Shown one piece after another: positions 1 through 8,949 of a stretch of DNA of 64,000 bases (position 1 is the first letter of the stretch; the number at the start of each line of letters is the position of its first letter). This DNA comes from Acidobacteriaceae bacterium (GTDB taxonomy: Bacteria; Acidobacteriota; Terriglobia; Terriglobales; Acidobacteriaceae). A model generated the notes under the pieces. The model saw only the letters and a list, made by a program, of their open reading frames with translations, searched no databases and was not told where the DNA came from. The stretch lies in assembly GCA_003132405.1 (NCBI GenBank), contig PKXQ01000099.1, positions 60,584 through 124,583 of the forward strand. Reading direction: 5' to 3'. A program made the translations under genes and the position numbers.

Positions 1-117
1 TATCCGCGGATTGTGCGCCACATCGCGCCCATTGGAGAGATGGCGCCGTCCAGCGCCATAGCGGCTTCAGGTTGCTGCAAGTGTATTTGGGAATTCATAT
101 GATTGGCAAATCTCCGA

Positions 118-1419
118 TTAGCGCGACGTTGAGACATCTGCGGCAATACGATCTGTCCCCATATAGCGCTGCAACGCTTCTGGAATGCGCACGCTGCCGT
201 CGGCCTGCTGATAATTCTCGACAATCGCAACCCATGTGCGGCCGACCGCAAGCGCACTGCCATTTAACGTGTGCACGAATTCTGTCTTGCTCTTTCCCTC
301 TGGACGATAGCGAATATTTGCGCGCCGCGCCTGAAAATTTTCAAAATTCGAGCATGAAGAAATTTCGCGGAACAACTGCTGTCCCGGCAACCAGACTTCA
401 ATGTCATACGTTTTCGCCGCAGAGAATCCGATGTCGCCGGTGCACAGCGTGACTACGCGATAGTGCAGGCCAAGTTTCTGCAAAACAGTTTCGGCATTGT
501 GAGTGAGCTTCTCTAATTCATCGTATGAAGCTTCGGGGCGCGAGAACTTTACCAGTTCCACTTTTTGAAACTGATGCTGGCGGATGATTCCGCGCACATC
601 TTTTCCGTATGATCCGGCCTCGCTGCGAAAGCACGGAGTGTATGCGGTCAGCGAGATAGGCAAGCGTGCGGCGTCTAATACTTCGTCGCGATACAGATTT
701 GTCACCGGCACTTCGGCCGTCGGAATCAGCCAGAGATCCTTCTCGCCGTGCGGCACGCGGAACAAATCCGCCGCAAATTTCGGCAACTGGCCGGTGCCAT
801 ACATCGATTCTGAATTCACCAGGTATGGTGGAAGCACCTCGGTATATCCATGCTCGCCAGTGTGCAGGTCGAGCATGAAGTTGGCGAGCGCCCGCTCCAA
901 ACGCGCGCCCAGCGCCCAGTAGACGGCGAATCTCGCGCCGGAGAGTTTCGCGGCGCGTTCCAGGTCGAGCACTCCGAGTTGCTCGCCGAGTTCCCAGTGG
1001 GGTTTTGGTTTGAAATCGAATTGCGGCGGCGTGCCCCAGCGGCGCGCTTCTACGTTGTCTTCGGCGCTCTTTCCCACTGGCACGCTGGCATTCGGAAGAT
1101 TTGGAAGCGCCGTGAGGATTTCGCGCAGCCTCGCTTCCAGTTCGGCGGCCTTTTTCTCAGAATCGGCGATCTGTTCGCGGAGTTCTTTGGTCTCTTGAAT
1201 CAGCGCCGAAGCGTCCTGCCCGCTTTTCTTGAGCTTGGCAATTTCCTCGGAAGCCCGGTTGCGGCGCGCCAGCAGAGTCTCCGCGACGGTGATGGCCTGC
1301 CGGCGCTCGCCATCGATGGCCACGAAATCTTTCAACACTTCCGTTGGATTCATTCCGCGCTGGCGCAGTTTCTCCTCCACCAACGCGAGGTTGTCACGCA
1401 CAAAATTCAGATCGAGCAT
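118..1419 (-). CDS. serS: Seryl-tRNA synthetase
   Basis: Charges tRNA-Ser with serine in the cytoplasm. The 433-residue protein has the normal family length. The first ~110 residues are a charged helical coiled coil, the tRNA-binding arm. The class II core follows: motif 2 is seen as CFRSEAG in the block ending [10 protein letters not shown], and motif 3 lies in the C-terminal block [11 protein letters not shown] with its conserved Arg. The start [10 protein letters not shown] matches the usual N-terminus. No strong Shine-Dalgarno is visible upstream. It stands alone on the minus strand, divergent from the phosphatase gene. The assignment is secure. Confidence 0.98.
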   Translation of the reverse strand: MLDLNFVRDNLALVEEKLRQRGMNPTEVLKDFVAIDGERRQAITVAETLLARRNRASEEIAKLKKSGQDASALIQETKELREQIADSEKKAAELEARLREILTALPNLPNASVPVGKSAEDNVEARRWGTPPQFDFKPKPHWELGEQLGVLDLERAAKLSGARFAVYWALGARLERALANFMLDLHTGEHGYTEVLPPYLVNSESMYGTGQLPKFAADLFRVPHGEKDLWLIPTAEVPVTNLYRDEVLDAARLPISLTAYTPCFRSEAGSYGKDVRGIIRQHQFQKVELVKFSRPEASYDELEKLTHNAETVLQKLGLHYRVVTLCTGDIGFSAAKTYDIEVWLPGQQLFREISSCSNFENFQARRANIRYRPEGKSKTEFVHTLNGSALAVGRTWVAIVENYQQADGSVRIPEALQRYMGTDRIAADVSTSR

Positions 1420-1477
1420 TGTCTATTAACTTTAGCTGAAAAGCGCCGTTCCGTGCACGAACAGGATCAAAGTCTTG

Positions 1478-1541
1478 AACCGCAGAGGACGCGAAGGGCG
1501 CAGAGGTCTAATCCCTCATTTTCTCCGCGTTCTCTGCGGTT
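1478..1541. repeat. Imperfect intergenic inverted repeat
   Basis: The left arm at 1478-1496 (AACCGCAGAGGACGCGAAG) pairs with the right arm at 1523-1541 (CTCCGCGTTCTCTGCGGTT), with two mismatches. It lies between the divergent serS and phosphatase genes. A degenerate relative of the left arm (AACCACGAAGGACACGAG) occurs at about 9929-9946. This looks like a dispersed palindromic intergenic repeat rather than a terminator, because both flanking genes are transcribed away from it. Confidence 0.6.
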
Positions 1542-1572
1542 AAACATCCTTTCTCCTGTAAACTAAATCGCG

Positions 1573-3282
1573 ATGACACTCCCCCGCACGCTGCGCGTGA
1601 CGTTGATTTTGCTTTGCGCGTTGCTCTGGTCGGCGTCCGCCGCGTTCGCCTCTGCTTATAACGCCCGGCCCAAGCTGATTGTCGTTATCGTTATTGATCA
1701 GTTCCGCGGCGATTACCTGGAACGCTATCGTGATCAGTTTGGCGACGGAGGCTTCCGCCTTTTCCTCGATCGCGGAGCTTATTTCACCGACTGCAACTAC
1801 GATTACGCTAACACCCGCACGGCCCCCGGCCACGCTACTCTTTTCACTGGAAGCTACACCAGCGGGCACGGCATCCTCGCGAACGAATGGTGGGATCCGC
1901 AGAAAAAGAAGCGGGTGACGTCGGTCGAGGACGACGCCACGAAACTTGTCGGCCTGGGCGCCGACCACACAGGGCCGGGAGCATCGCCGCGCAATCTCAT
2001 GAGCGATACACTCGGCGATGAGTTGAAACTGGCTACGGGCGGGCAGTCTCGGGTATTTGCCATTTCGTTGAAAGATCGCGCCGCCGTTCTGCCCGCGGGA
2101 TTTTCGGGAGATGCCGCCTACTGGATCGATCCCAAGTCCGGCAGTTGGATTACTTCAACCTATTACCGTCCCGATCTTCCCGAGTGGGTGCGTAATTTCA
2201 ACGGCAGCAACCCTTCGGAAGGACGATCCGCAAAATTCTGGAATCGCGAATGGAAAGACCACGACGGAAACGTTCTTGGATCAACCGCGCCGCGCAACGG
2301 TAAAGACGGCTCTCCGGACGGGTTCTACGAGGTCGTCGGCTCGACTCCCTTCGCCAATGAATATCAATTGGAGTTCGCGAAAGAACTCGTCGTCTACGAG
2401 AAACTGGGCGCGAACTCGGCGACCGACCTGCTCGTAATCAGCCTCTCGGCAAACGATATTCTAGGACATCAGGTGGGCCCTGACTCGCCGCAGATGCGCA
2501 GCATGGCGCTTGAACTCGATCGGCAACTGGCCGACTTCTTCACCTTTCTTGGTCGTCAAGTGGGCATGGCCAATGTCTGGATGGCGCTGTCGGCCGATCA
2601 CGGAGTCGCGCCGCTGCCGGAGTTTGCGAAAACTCTTCGCCTGCCAGCCGCTAACCTCGACGCCAAGGCGCTGCGCGATCAGATAAATTCTCAACTCTCA
2701 AAAAAATATGCAAAGAAGGCCGACTACGTGTTCGATCTCGATTACCCGCTGGCGTGGCTGAATCCAGAAGCCTTCGCTGGAATTCCCGGCGGGAAAGACG
2801 AATCTGTCGCCGAAGGCGATGTGGGCGAGGCAATGAAACGAGCGGGGCTTACCGGATTCTTCACCAAGTCGCAACTCGCGCGTGGAGATATTCCACCCAC
2901 CGAAATCGGCCGTCGCTACGCGCACAGTTATTCGCCTGATGGCGGATGGTATGTGATCGGAATCCCCACTCCTTTTCACGTCGGAATCACGAAGGGTACC
3001 GATCACGCGACGCCTTTCTCATACGATACTCATGTGCCGCTCGCTTTTTATGGTCTCGCCTTTCAGCCGGGTATCTACCGCACTCATGCGGAGCCGGTAG
3101 ATCTCGCGGTGACGCTTGCGTCATTGCTGGGGATCAACGCGCCAGCGCTCGCTACGGGAAGAGTGCTGACCGAGGCGCTGCAGCCGACGCGTCATTCCAC
3201 CGCGCCAGACGCGCCGCCCCTGTCATCGCCCCCGCCGAAGTTAATGCAACCACTCACACCGCCAGGTGGAGAAATTCAATGA
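1573..3282 (+). CDS. PafA-like alkaline phosphatase family protein (secreted)
   Basis: Predicted exported phosphomonoesterase of the type I phosphodiesterase/alkaline phosphatase superfamily. A signal peptide covers about residues 1-27 (hydrophobic core, then ASAAFASA). The metal ligand Asp42 is in VIDQFRGDYL. The nucleophile is Thr83 in TRTAPGHATLFTG, the same setting as the Thr of PafA. An Asn near 104 (LANEWWD) and Lys167-x-Arg169 (SLKDRA) match the phosphate-binding residues of the PafA subgroup. Further metal ligands lie in NDILGHQ, SADHGVA and the C-terminal DTHVP. The last four bases overlap the pyrD start (ATGA at 3279-3282). Family is clear; substrate is not. Confidence 0.9.
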   Translation: MTLPRTLRVTLILLCALLWSASAAFASAYNARPKLIVVIVIDQFRGDYLERYRDQFGDGGFRLFLDRGAYFTDCNYDYANTRTAPGHATLFTGSYTSGHGILANEWWDPQKKKRVTSVEDDATKLVGLGADHTGPGASPRNLMSDTLGDELKLATGGQSRVFAISLKDRAAVLPAGFSGDAAYWIDPKSGSWITSTYYRPDLPEWVRNFNGSNPSEGRSAKFWNREWKDHDGNVLGSTAPRNGKDGSPDGFYEVVGSTPFANEYQLEFAKELVVYEKLGANSATDLLVISLSANDILGHQVGPDSPQMRSMALELDRQLADFFTFLGRQVGMANVWMALSADHGVAPLPEFAKTLRLPAANLDAKALRDQINSQLSKKYAKKADYVFDLDYPLAWLNPEAFAGIPGGKDESVAEGDVGEAMKRAGLTGFFTKSQLARGDIPPTEIGRRYAHSYSPDGGWYVIGIPTPFHVGITKGTDHATPFSYDTHVPLAFYGLAFQPGIYRTHAEPVDLAVTLASLLGINAPALATGRVLTEALQPTRHSTAPDAPPLSSPPPKLMQPLTPPGGEIQ

Positions 3283-4211
3283 CGCCGATCGGCAATCCGG
3301 ACTTGAGCGTCACCGTCGCCGGTATCGAGCTGAAGAATCCAATCATCGCCGCTTCCGGCACATTCGGCTATGGCATCGAGTTCGAAGACATAGTGCATCT
3401 CGACCGTCTCGGCGGGTTGGTGGTCAAAGGTCTCTCGAAAGAACCAATGACAGGCAATCCGCCACCGCGCCTTTATGAGACGGCTGCCGGAATGCTCAAC
3501 GCCATTGGGCTTCAGAATATTGGCGCTTCGGCCTTCATCGCGGAAAAACTCCCCGGCCTGCGTGAGAAGAAAAACGTCGTCGTTTTCGCTAACGTTTTCG
3601 GCTACACCCGCGCCGACTACGAGCACACGATCGAGATTCTCAATGAGGGCGAGGGAATTGCCGCGTACGAAATCAACGTATCCTGCCCGAACACAGCGCA
3701 CGGAGGCATACAGTTTGGCAGCGATCCGATGTTGCTTGACGAAGTTGTGCGAACGGCGAAGCGCGTGGCTGCTCGTCCGATCATCGTCAAACTCTCGCCC
3801 AACGTGACCTCGATCGCGCAGATGGCATACGTTGCGCAGGAAGCCGGCGCTGATGCGATCTGCCTGGTGAATACTTTTCTAGCAATGGCGATCGACGCGG
3901 AGACACGCCGGCCCAGAATCGCCAACGTCACCGCCGGACTCTCAGGACCGGCCATCAAGCCGATTGCTTTGCGCATGGTCTACGACGCCGCCCACGCGGT
4001 GAAGATTCCCGTTATCGGTATGGGTGGCATCACCACGCCAGTCGACGTGGTGGAGTTTATGCTCGCGGGCGCGAGCGCCGTCGAAGTGGGAACCGCTAGT
4101 TTCTTCGACCCTGTGGCAACAGAAAAATTGGTAGAGGAATTGTCCGACTACTGCCGCGACCACCGCATCGAGCGGCTCAGCGATCTCACGGGTGGATTGC
4201 TGACGGACTAA
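3279..4211 (+). CDS. pyrD: Dihydroorotate dehydrogenase, class 1B catalytic subunit
   Basis: Oxidises dihydroorotate to orotate in pyrimidine synthesis, using FMN. The 310-residue protein has the class 1B layout: N-terminal block NPIIAASGTFGYG, FMN/substrate block NAIGLQNIG, the catalytic Cys in INVSCPNT, and the C-terminal phosphate-binding loop GMGGITTPVD and AVEVGTA. I chose the ATG at 3279, which overlaps the phosphatase stop by four bases, because the family N-terminus begins here; a longer open frame reaches back to 2946 inside the neighbour. Class 1B enzymes usually need the PyrK electron-transfer subunit, and no pyrK is visible in this window. Confidence 0.96.
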   Translation: MTPIGNPDLSVTVAGIELKNPIIAASGTFGYGIEFEDIVHLDRLGGLVVKGLSKEPMTGNPPPRLYETAAGMLNAIGLQNIGASAFIAEKLPGLREKKNVVVFANVFGYTRADYEHTIEILNEGEGIAAYEINVSCPNTAHGGIQFGSDPMLLDEVVRTAKRVAARPIIVKLSPNVTSIAQMAYVAQEAGADAICLVNTFLAMAIDAETRRPRIANVTAGLSGPAIKPIALRMVYDAAHAVKIPVIGMGGITTPVDVVEFMLAGASAVEVGTASFFDPVATEKLVEELSDYCRDHRIERLSDLTGGLLTD

Positions 4212-4256
4212 ATCGAGTGGCGCAAAGAAGTAGTTCGCCGGACGCGAAAAGGTCAG

Positions 4257-4331
4257 AGGTCAAATTTCAGATTGCAGAGGTAAAGCCTGCTCGTGCGTTT
4301 GGTCTTAACTCTGCAATCTGAAATCTGACCT
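4257..4331. terminator. Long hairpin between convergent pyrD and Asp-box gene
   Basis: The 23-base arm at 4257-4279 is the reverse complement of 4309-4331 with a single mismatch; the loop is about 29 bases. It sits exactly between two convergent genes, so a bidirectional terminator is the natural reading, although there is no long T tract. It may instead be a dispersed palindromic repeat like the one near 1.5 kb. Confidence 0.55.
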
Positions 4332-4346
4332 CGAACTTCCTTGTAC

Positions 4347-5669
4347 TTATCGCCCGCTGGCGTGCCAGATCGATCCAGGTGATTGATAATTCATCCCTTC
4401 GCCCCAGACGATTTGGGTGTCGCCATGACTGTCGATGGCCATACCGAAATAGTCTCCGAAGGGAAAGCGGAAGCCCTCTTGGCTGATATAGCGATATCCA
4501 GGAACGTAGCCCGAGACTTTGATCTCGTCTCCCCAGGTCGCGCCGCCGTTGCTCGAACTGCGATAGTAAGTATTCCAATTTGGCGTGATGCGCGAAGAGT
4601 TGCTGGCATCCATCCAGGCTATGCGGACGTCACCGCTGTTGCCGGCTACGATCGCCGGAAAAGCGTGCTCGACGCCGGATGCGGCGGAGGAAATGCTGGC
4701 CCGCGGCAACCAGCTACCGCCTGCGTTGGTCGATGACGAAAAATAAATTCTCTGGGGGCCGAAAGCCGAGTTGCCTGCGCTCCACAGAGCGTACAGCGTT
4801 CCATCGGCATCGGACGTCAGCGCGACCTGCGCGCCCAAGAAGCCCTCGCCGCAGTCTTCGTCTTTGCAAGCGGGCGCCGCCGCTGAAACATCGAGCAGGT
4901 TCGCGCTCCATGTTTTGCCCGCATCCCCCGACTTCGCCACATACAGATTCACTGCGCCGCGCGCGCCTCCCGCCTTGGAGTAAGAGGCCCACGCCAGATA
5001 AGCGTTGCCCGCCGGATCAACGGTTGCCGCTCCCAGCAATGACCACCCCGGACGGCTTTCCGCATTGGCGCGGGTCGGCGTAAAGCTGCGTCCTGCATCC
5101 TGCGAGGCCGCGACCCACACTTCTTCTTCATGATTAAAAGCCACGTAAACATTTTGGCCGCGCACGGCCAACGCCGGCTTGTCGAGTTCCGCGTCGCCCC
5201 GGACCGCAATCGTGTAAGACCACGTCGCGCCTGAGTCCACTGACTTCGCAAGCATCACCACGCGTTTATTATTTTGGAGCCAGGCTGCGTACACGGTGCG
5301 GCGGTCGGCGGGATCGACGGCGATCTGCGCGTCAAACTGGCCCGAATCGGATTCCAGCATCACATGCGGAGCCTGCCAAGTCTTTCCGGTGTCGGCGCTT
5401 GCCACCAGCAACATCGTAGGCACGCTGCAATCCTTGCAGTCGGCGATTGTTCCGTAGTGGGGATAAAGGATATAGATCCGGCCTGAACCGTCGGCCGCAA
5501 TGGCCGGTTCCCACTGATCGCCGCCATTGAGGCCGACGCGCTGCTGCGGAGAAAATTGTGGCGCTGCCGCCCACGCCGCGCTCGCCAGCGCCAGCAGCAC
5601 GATCACGAGCCTTAAAGGCACGGTCTTCGGGACGGCGAGTTGGGACAAAACGGCGCGCATACAAACCAT
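4347..5669 (-). CDS. Secreted Asp-box (BNR/sialidase-fold) repeat protein
   Basis: Exported beta-propeller protein. A signal peptide is clear near residues 18-37 (LVIVLLALASAAWA). At least six Asp-box-like motifs (S-x-D-x-G-x-T-W type) are seen in order: SADTGKTW, SVDSGATW, SQDAGRSF, SGDAGKTW, STNAGGSW, SSNGGATW. This is the signature of six-bladed sialidase-like propellers. Sialidase catalytic residues cannot be assigned with confidence, so an enzymatic role is not claimed; it could equally be a glycan-binding or structural propeller. A second Met at codon 4 (5660) is an equally good start. Confidence 0.8.
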   Translation of the reverse strand: MVCMRAVLSQLAVPKTVPLRLVIVLLALASAAWAAAPQFSPQQRVGLNGGDQWEPAIAADGSGRIYILYPHYGTIADCKDCSVPTMLLVASADTGKTWQAPHVMLESDSGQFDAQIAVDPADRRTVYAAWLQNNKRVVMLAKSVDSGATWSYTIAVRGDAELDKPALAVRGQNVYVAFNHEEEVWVAASQDAGRSFTPTRANAESRPGWSLLGAATVDPAGNAYLAWASYSKAGGARGAVNLYVAKSGDAGKTWSANLLDVSAAAPACKDEDCGEGFLGAQVALTSDADGTLYALWSAGNSAFGPQRIYFSSSTNAGGSWLPRASISSAASGVEHAFPAIVAGNSGDVRIAWMDASNSSRITPNWNTYYRSSSNGGATWGDEIKVSGYVPGYRYISQEGFRFPFGDYFGMAIDSHGDTQIVWGEGMNYQSPGSIWHASGR

Positions 5670-5975
5670 CGAAGATAAACCGGGTGGGGGAACTGGACCC
5701 TGATTTTGAACTCTATCCCGAAGTCAGCATTGGGGTCAAGATTCCGCTAGTTCTTTAATCTATGGTTCATAATTTCGCAAATTGCACCAAGACCGCTCTC
5801 CTGCCGCCAGCGGTCGCGTAACCGGTCGGGCGTTTGCCTGCTCCTTATGATGCAGATTAAGTGCCTCGCGGCAAAGCGACCCATACCCATGATCCACGCG
5901 CCGCCCGTGGCCCCGGTGTAAAATTAAGTGTCGCGAACAGCCGCGCTAATTTCTCATCCTGGAAAGGATTCTCCG
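5670..5975. other. Intergenic region between divergent Asp-box and pruA genes
   Basis: About 300 bases with no supportable gene. It must carry the promoters of two divergent genes. A GTG-initiated in-frame extension of the downstream gene begins at 5928 but has no good ribosome site. Confidence 0.5.
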
Positions 5976-7571
5976 ATGGCAACCATGGAAGCCCCGCCTC
6001 GCCTGCAAGTTCGCCTTCATCAAGGCGCGTTCAAGAATGAGCCCTTTGTCGACTTCACGAAAGAAGAGAATGTGCGCAAGATGCGCTCGGCGATCGAAAA
6101 GGTGCGCGGTTTGCTGGGACGCGAATATGATCTGATCGTCGGCGGCAAGCGATTGAAGACCTCCGACAAGATTCGGTCGATCAACCCTGCCATGCCGTCG
6201 GAGGTGGTGGGAGTTCATCAGAAGGCAGGTAAGGAACACGTCGAGCCTGCTGTGCAGGCTGCCTGCAAGGCTTTTGGCCATTGGAGCCACACTTCGGTCG
6301 AAGAGCGCGCGTCGCTGCTGTTTCACGTGGCCGATGTCATGCGCGAGCGCAAGCTGGAATACATGGCCTGGCTGGTCTTTGAGGTTTCGAAGAACTGGGC
6401 CGAAGCCGATGCCGATATCTCCGAGACCATCGACTTCTGCGAGTTTTATGCGCGCGAGGCGTTGCGCTTCGCGAAGGCCGAGCCGCCGGTGCAACTGCCC
6501 GGAGAACGCGACACGCTTACCTACATTCCGCTCGGTGTCGGAGCGGTGATTCCGCCGTGGAATTTTGCTTGCGCCATTATGGCGGGCATGACCGTCGCTT
6601 CGATTGTCAGCGGCAACACGGTCGTCCTCAAGCCGTCGAGCGATTCGCCGACGATTGCCGCCAAGTTTGTCGAACTGCTTGAAGAGTGCGGCATGCCCGA
6701 GGGCGTGGTGAACTTCTGCCCTGGCGGTGGCGCGACTTTTGGCGATGCGCTGGTCTCGCATCCGAGGATTCGCTACATCGCATTCACGGGCTCGCGCGAA
6801 GTTGGTTTGCACATCAATCAATCCGCCGCGCAACAGCAGCCGGGGCAACTCTGGATCAAGCGCACCGTGCTTGAAATGGGCGGCAAAGACGCGATCATCG
6901 TCGATGCCGACGCGGATATCGACGCTGCTGTTGAGGGCGTCGCGGCGTCCGCTTTCGGCTTCCAGGGCCAGAAGTGCTCGGCTTGCTCGCGCGCCATTAT
7001 CGACGACCGCATTTACGACAAGTTTATCGAGCAGTTGAAGTCGCGTGTCGAACGCTTGACGATCGGCGACCCGACGTTGAATCCGAACATGGCCGCGGTT
7101 ATCAACGAAGGTTCGATGAACGACATTCTGCGTTACATCGAGATTGGCAAGAAAGATGGACGCCTGATCACCGGCGGCGAGCGCGACACGAATGCTGGCG
7201 AAGGCTACTTTATTAAACCGACGATCATCGCCGACATCGCGCCAAAATCGACGCTTGAGCAGGAAGAGATTTTCGGGCCGGTGCTGGTCGTGATCCGGGC
7301 ACGGAACTTCGACCACGCGCTCGAGATCGCAAACGACACCGAGTTTGGACTGACTGGCGCTGTCTATTCTGGTTCGCGCGAGAAACTTGATCGCGCGGTG
7401 CGCGAGTTCCACGTCGGCAATCTCTACCTTAATCGCAAATGTACCGGAGCCATGGTGGGTGCGCATCCCTTCGGCGGTTTCAACATGTCGGGCACGGATT
7501 CGAAATCCGGCGGCCCCGATTATCTCTATCTGTTTACGCAGGCGAAAAGCGTGGGTGAGAAAATCGAATAG
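5976..7571 (+). CDS. pruA: 1-pyrroline-5-carboxylate dehydrogenase
   Basis: Oxidises P5C/glutamate-semialdehyde to glutamate with NAD+, the second step of proline degradation. This is a 531-residue ALDH-superfamily protein of the RocA/PruA single-domain type. The conserved Glu lies in VLEMGGKDA, the catalytic Cys in FGFQGQKCSACSR, the NAD-binding loop in FTGSREVG, and the C-terminal block in EIFGPVL. I placed the start at ATG 5976 because GGAAAGGA lies about 8 bases upstream; the open frame reaches a GTG at 5928. No proline dehydrogenase is adjacent. Confidence 0.95.
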   Translation: MATMEAPPRLQVRLHQGAFKNEPFVDFTKEENVRKMRSAIEKVRGLLGREYDLIVGGKRLKTSDKIRSINPAMPSEVVGVHQKAGKEHVEPAVQAACKAFGHWSHTSVEERASLLFHVADVMRERKLEYMAWLVFEVSKNWAEADADISETIDFCEFYAREALRFAKAEPPVQLPGERDTLTYIPLGVGAVIPPWNFACAIMAGMTVASIVSGNTVVLKPSSDSPTIAAKFVELLEECGMPEGVVNFCPGGGATFGDALVSHPRIRYIAFTGSREVGLHINQSAAQQQPGQLWIKRTVLEMGGKDAIIVDADADIDAAVEGVAASAFGFQGQKCSACSRAIIDDRIYDKFIEQLKSRVERLTIGDPTLNPNMAAVINEGSMNDILRYIEIGKKDGRLITGGERDTNAGEGYFIKPTIIADIAPKSTLEQEEIFGPVLVVIRARNFDHALEIANDTEFGLTGAVYSGSREKLDRAVREFHVGNLYLNRKCTGAMVGAHPFGGFNMSGTDSKSGGPDYLYLFTQAKSVGEKIE

Positions 7572-7605
7572 CGACGAAAACGAGCCGAAAAATAGCATGA
7601 AAATA

Positions 7606-7632
7606 AAAAGGCCGCCCGCAGGCGGCCTTTCT
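7606..7632. terminator. Bidirectional intrinsic terminator
   Basis: The stem AAAGGCCGCC / GGCGGCCTTT with a CGCA loop (7607-7630) is preceded by an A-rich run and followed by T-rich sequence. It lies between the convergent pruA and LuxR-type regulator genes, as expected for a shared terminator. Confidence 0.9.
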
Positions 7633-7646
7633 CATTACTCGAAAAT

Positions 7647-8327
7647 CTAATTGCTGATGCCAGCGCTCTGCGGCGGTTGTGGAACGGCTGCTGCTGCGGT
7701 TGCGGCTGCGGCTTCATTCAAGATGCGGTGGTGGATGGTGAAGAGCGCCAGTTCGAGCCGGTCCGACACGCCGATCTTGTCGTAGACGTTGCGCAGATAA
7801 TTCTTGATCACCTGCTCGGTCGTCCCCAACTGGGTGGCGATTTCCTTGTTCTTGTAGCCCTGAACGATGAGCGCGACGATGCGCAGTTCCTTGGCCGTCA
7901 AGCGGTCGCGGACGCGCAACCCGACCATATCGTTTTCGGTCAACTCGCTCGGCACCGCCATGTCCTGCACCCAGTTCTCGCCGCGGGCAATCTTGCGCAC
8001 GCAGTCGACGAGCGCGGGGCTGGTTACGTTGCGATAGACCACGCCGTGGGCGCCCGCCGCCATGTAGCGCTGGGCGCTCTCGCCGGTGTCGGCAAGTACG
8101 ACCACACGTGTTTTATTTTTGTTGGCGGCGGTCAGAACGGCGTTGAAATCAGAATGAAAGCCGCCGGCAATAATGAGGACGGCGGCGCGGAACTTGTCGA
8201 GCGCCATGAACATCTGCTCGCCCGTTTGCGCCTGGGCCACGATGCGCATTTCATCTTCTACGGCCAGCACCTTGGCGATGCCGGCGCGAAATATCGCCTG
8301 ATTGTCGGCCAAAATAAGCTTCAGCAT
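7647..8327 (-). CDS. LuxR/NarL-family response regulator with degenerate receiver
   Basis: Transcription regulator with an N-terminal receiver-like domain (~1-120) and a C-terminal LuxR-type helix-turn-helix (~150-210: LTAKELRIVALIVQGYKNKE, then IKNYLRNVYDKIG). I placed the start at ATG 8327 (MLKLILADNQ), the normal start of a receiver; the frame is open further upstream. The acidic pocket survives as Asp8-Asn9. The phosphoacceptor site, usually LLDLxMP near residue 54, reads VLIIAGGF and has no Asp, and the switch Lys is replaced (VVYRNV). It is therefore probably an atypical, phosphorylation-independent regulator. The PilZ gene lies just upstream on the same strand. Confidence 0.9.
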   Translation of the reverse strand: MLKLILADNQAIFRAGIAKVLAVEDEMRIVAQAQTGEQMFMALDKFRAAVLIIAGGFHSDFNAVLTAANKNKTRVVVLADTGESAQRYMAAGAHGVVYRNVTSPALVDCVRKIARGENWVQDMAVPSELTENDMVGLRVRDRLTAKELRIVALIVQGYKNKEIATQLGTTEQVIKNYLRNVYDKIGVSDRLELALFTIHHRILNEAAAATAAAAVPQPPQSAGISN

Positions 8328-8356
8328 TGAATCGCTCCCAGTTAGATCGCTCCCGG

Positions 8357-8689
8357 TTAACCGTTGCGAACGAATTCGTACGAATCGATTACGCAAGCGA
8401 CGCCCCGATTGTCCCCGGCTTCGGCGCTTGTATTGGGCTCGTCGGTCCGCACCACGCGGCCGCGGCACTGAATCACAACATCTTCCTTGCCGCCCGTAAC
8501 TTCCGGCGGCAAAGTGATCTCAAACTCTACGGGCGAGCCGACCTCAAGCGATGCGTCGGCGCGAATGTAGACCCCGGCAGCACTCAAGTTGCCGGTCATA
8601 CCGCTGCTGGCTGCACCCGCGGTATCTTCCTTATGTATCTTGATCGGCAATTGCAGCGGAAACCTTTTCCCGGTACGCGCTTCGGACAC
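8357..8689 (-). CDS. PilZ domain protein
   Basis: A 110-residue single-domain protein. The PilZ fold is indicated by an N-terminal basic patch (RTGKRFPLQL), a [D/N]xSxxG motif (NLSAAG, ~34-39) followed by beta strands, and a late strand with GVACVI. PilZ domains bind cyclic di-GMP; here Asn replaces the usual Asp and the first motif is less canonical, so binding is not certain. The GTG start is supported by a GAGGAGGA ribosome site immediately upstream. It lies 29 bases upstream of the LuxR-type regulator and is probably cotranscribed with it. Confidence 0.85.
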   Translation of the reverse strand: MSEARTGKRFPLQLPIKIHKEDTAGAASSGMTGNLSAAGVYIRADASLEVGSPVEFEITLPPEVTGGKEDVVIQCRGRVVRTDEPNTSAEAGDNRGVACVIDSYEFVRNG

Positions 8690-8949
8690 GACTCCTCCTC
8701 AGCTGTCGCTCTGCGCTTGAATTGAAGGGCAGAAAAGCAGGCCGGAAAATCACCACAATTTCCAGCCAAAGTCTGACGAGCAGCTAACGGCGTTATATCA
8801 CGGAAAATAGCGCAAAAGAAGCGTAGATTACCTTCGTAATCTCAGTAGGAACTAGATACCTCCCCATTCCGAGACAGCGGACACCGCGCCAATCGGCCCG
8901 TCACGACAGGAAAATCCATCGCTCGGCGGCGTTTCCCAACCCCTTCTCG

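Noticed and set aside
850..1566. Plus-strand 238-codon frame opposite serS
   Set aside because: Shadow of serS; no recognisable protein.
5946..7598. A 550-codon minus-strand open frame opposite pruA
   Set aside because: It is a mirror of the high-GC pruA coding frame; no recognisable domain and composition is atypical for a protein.
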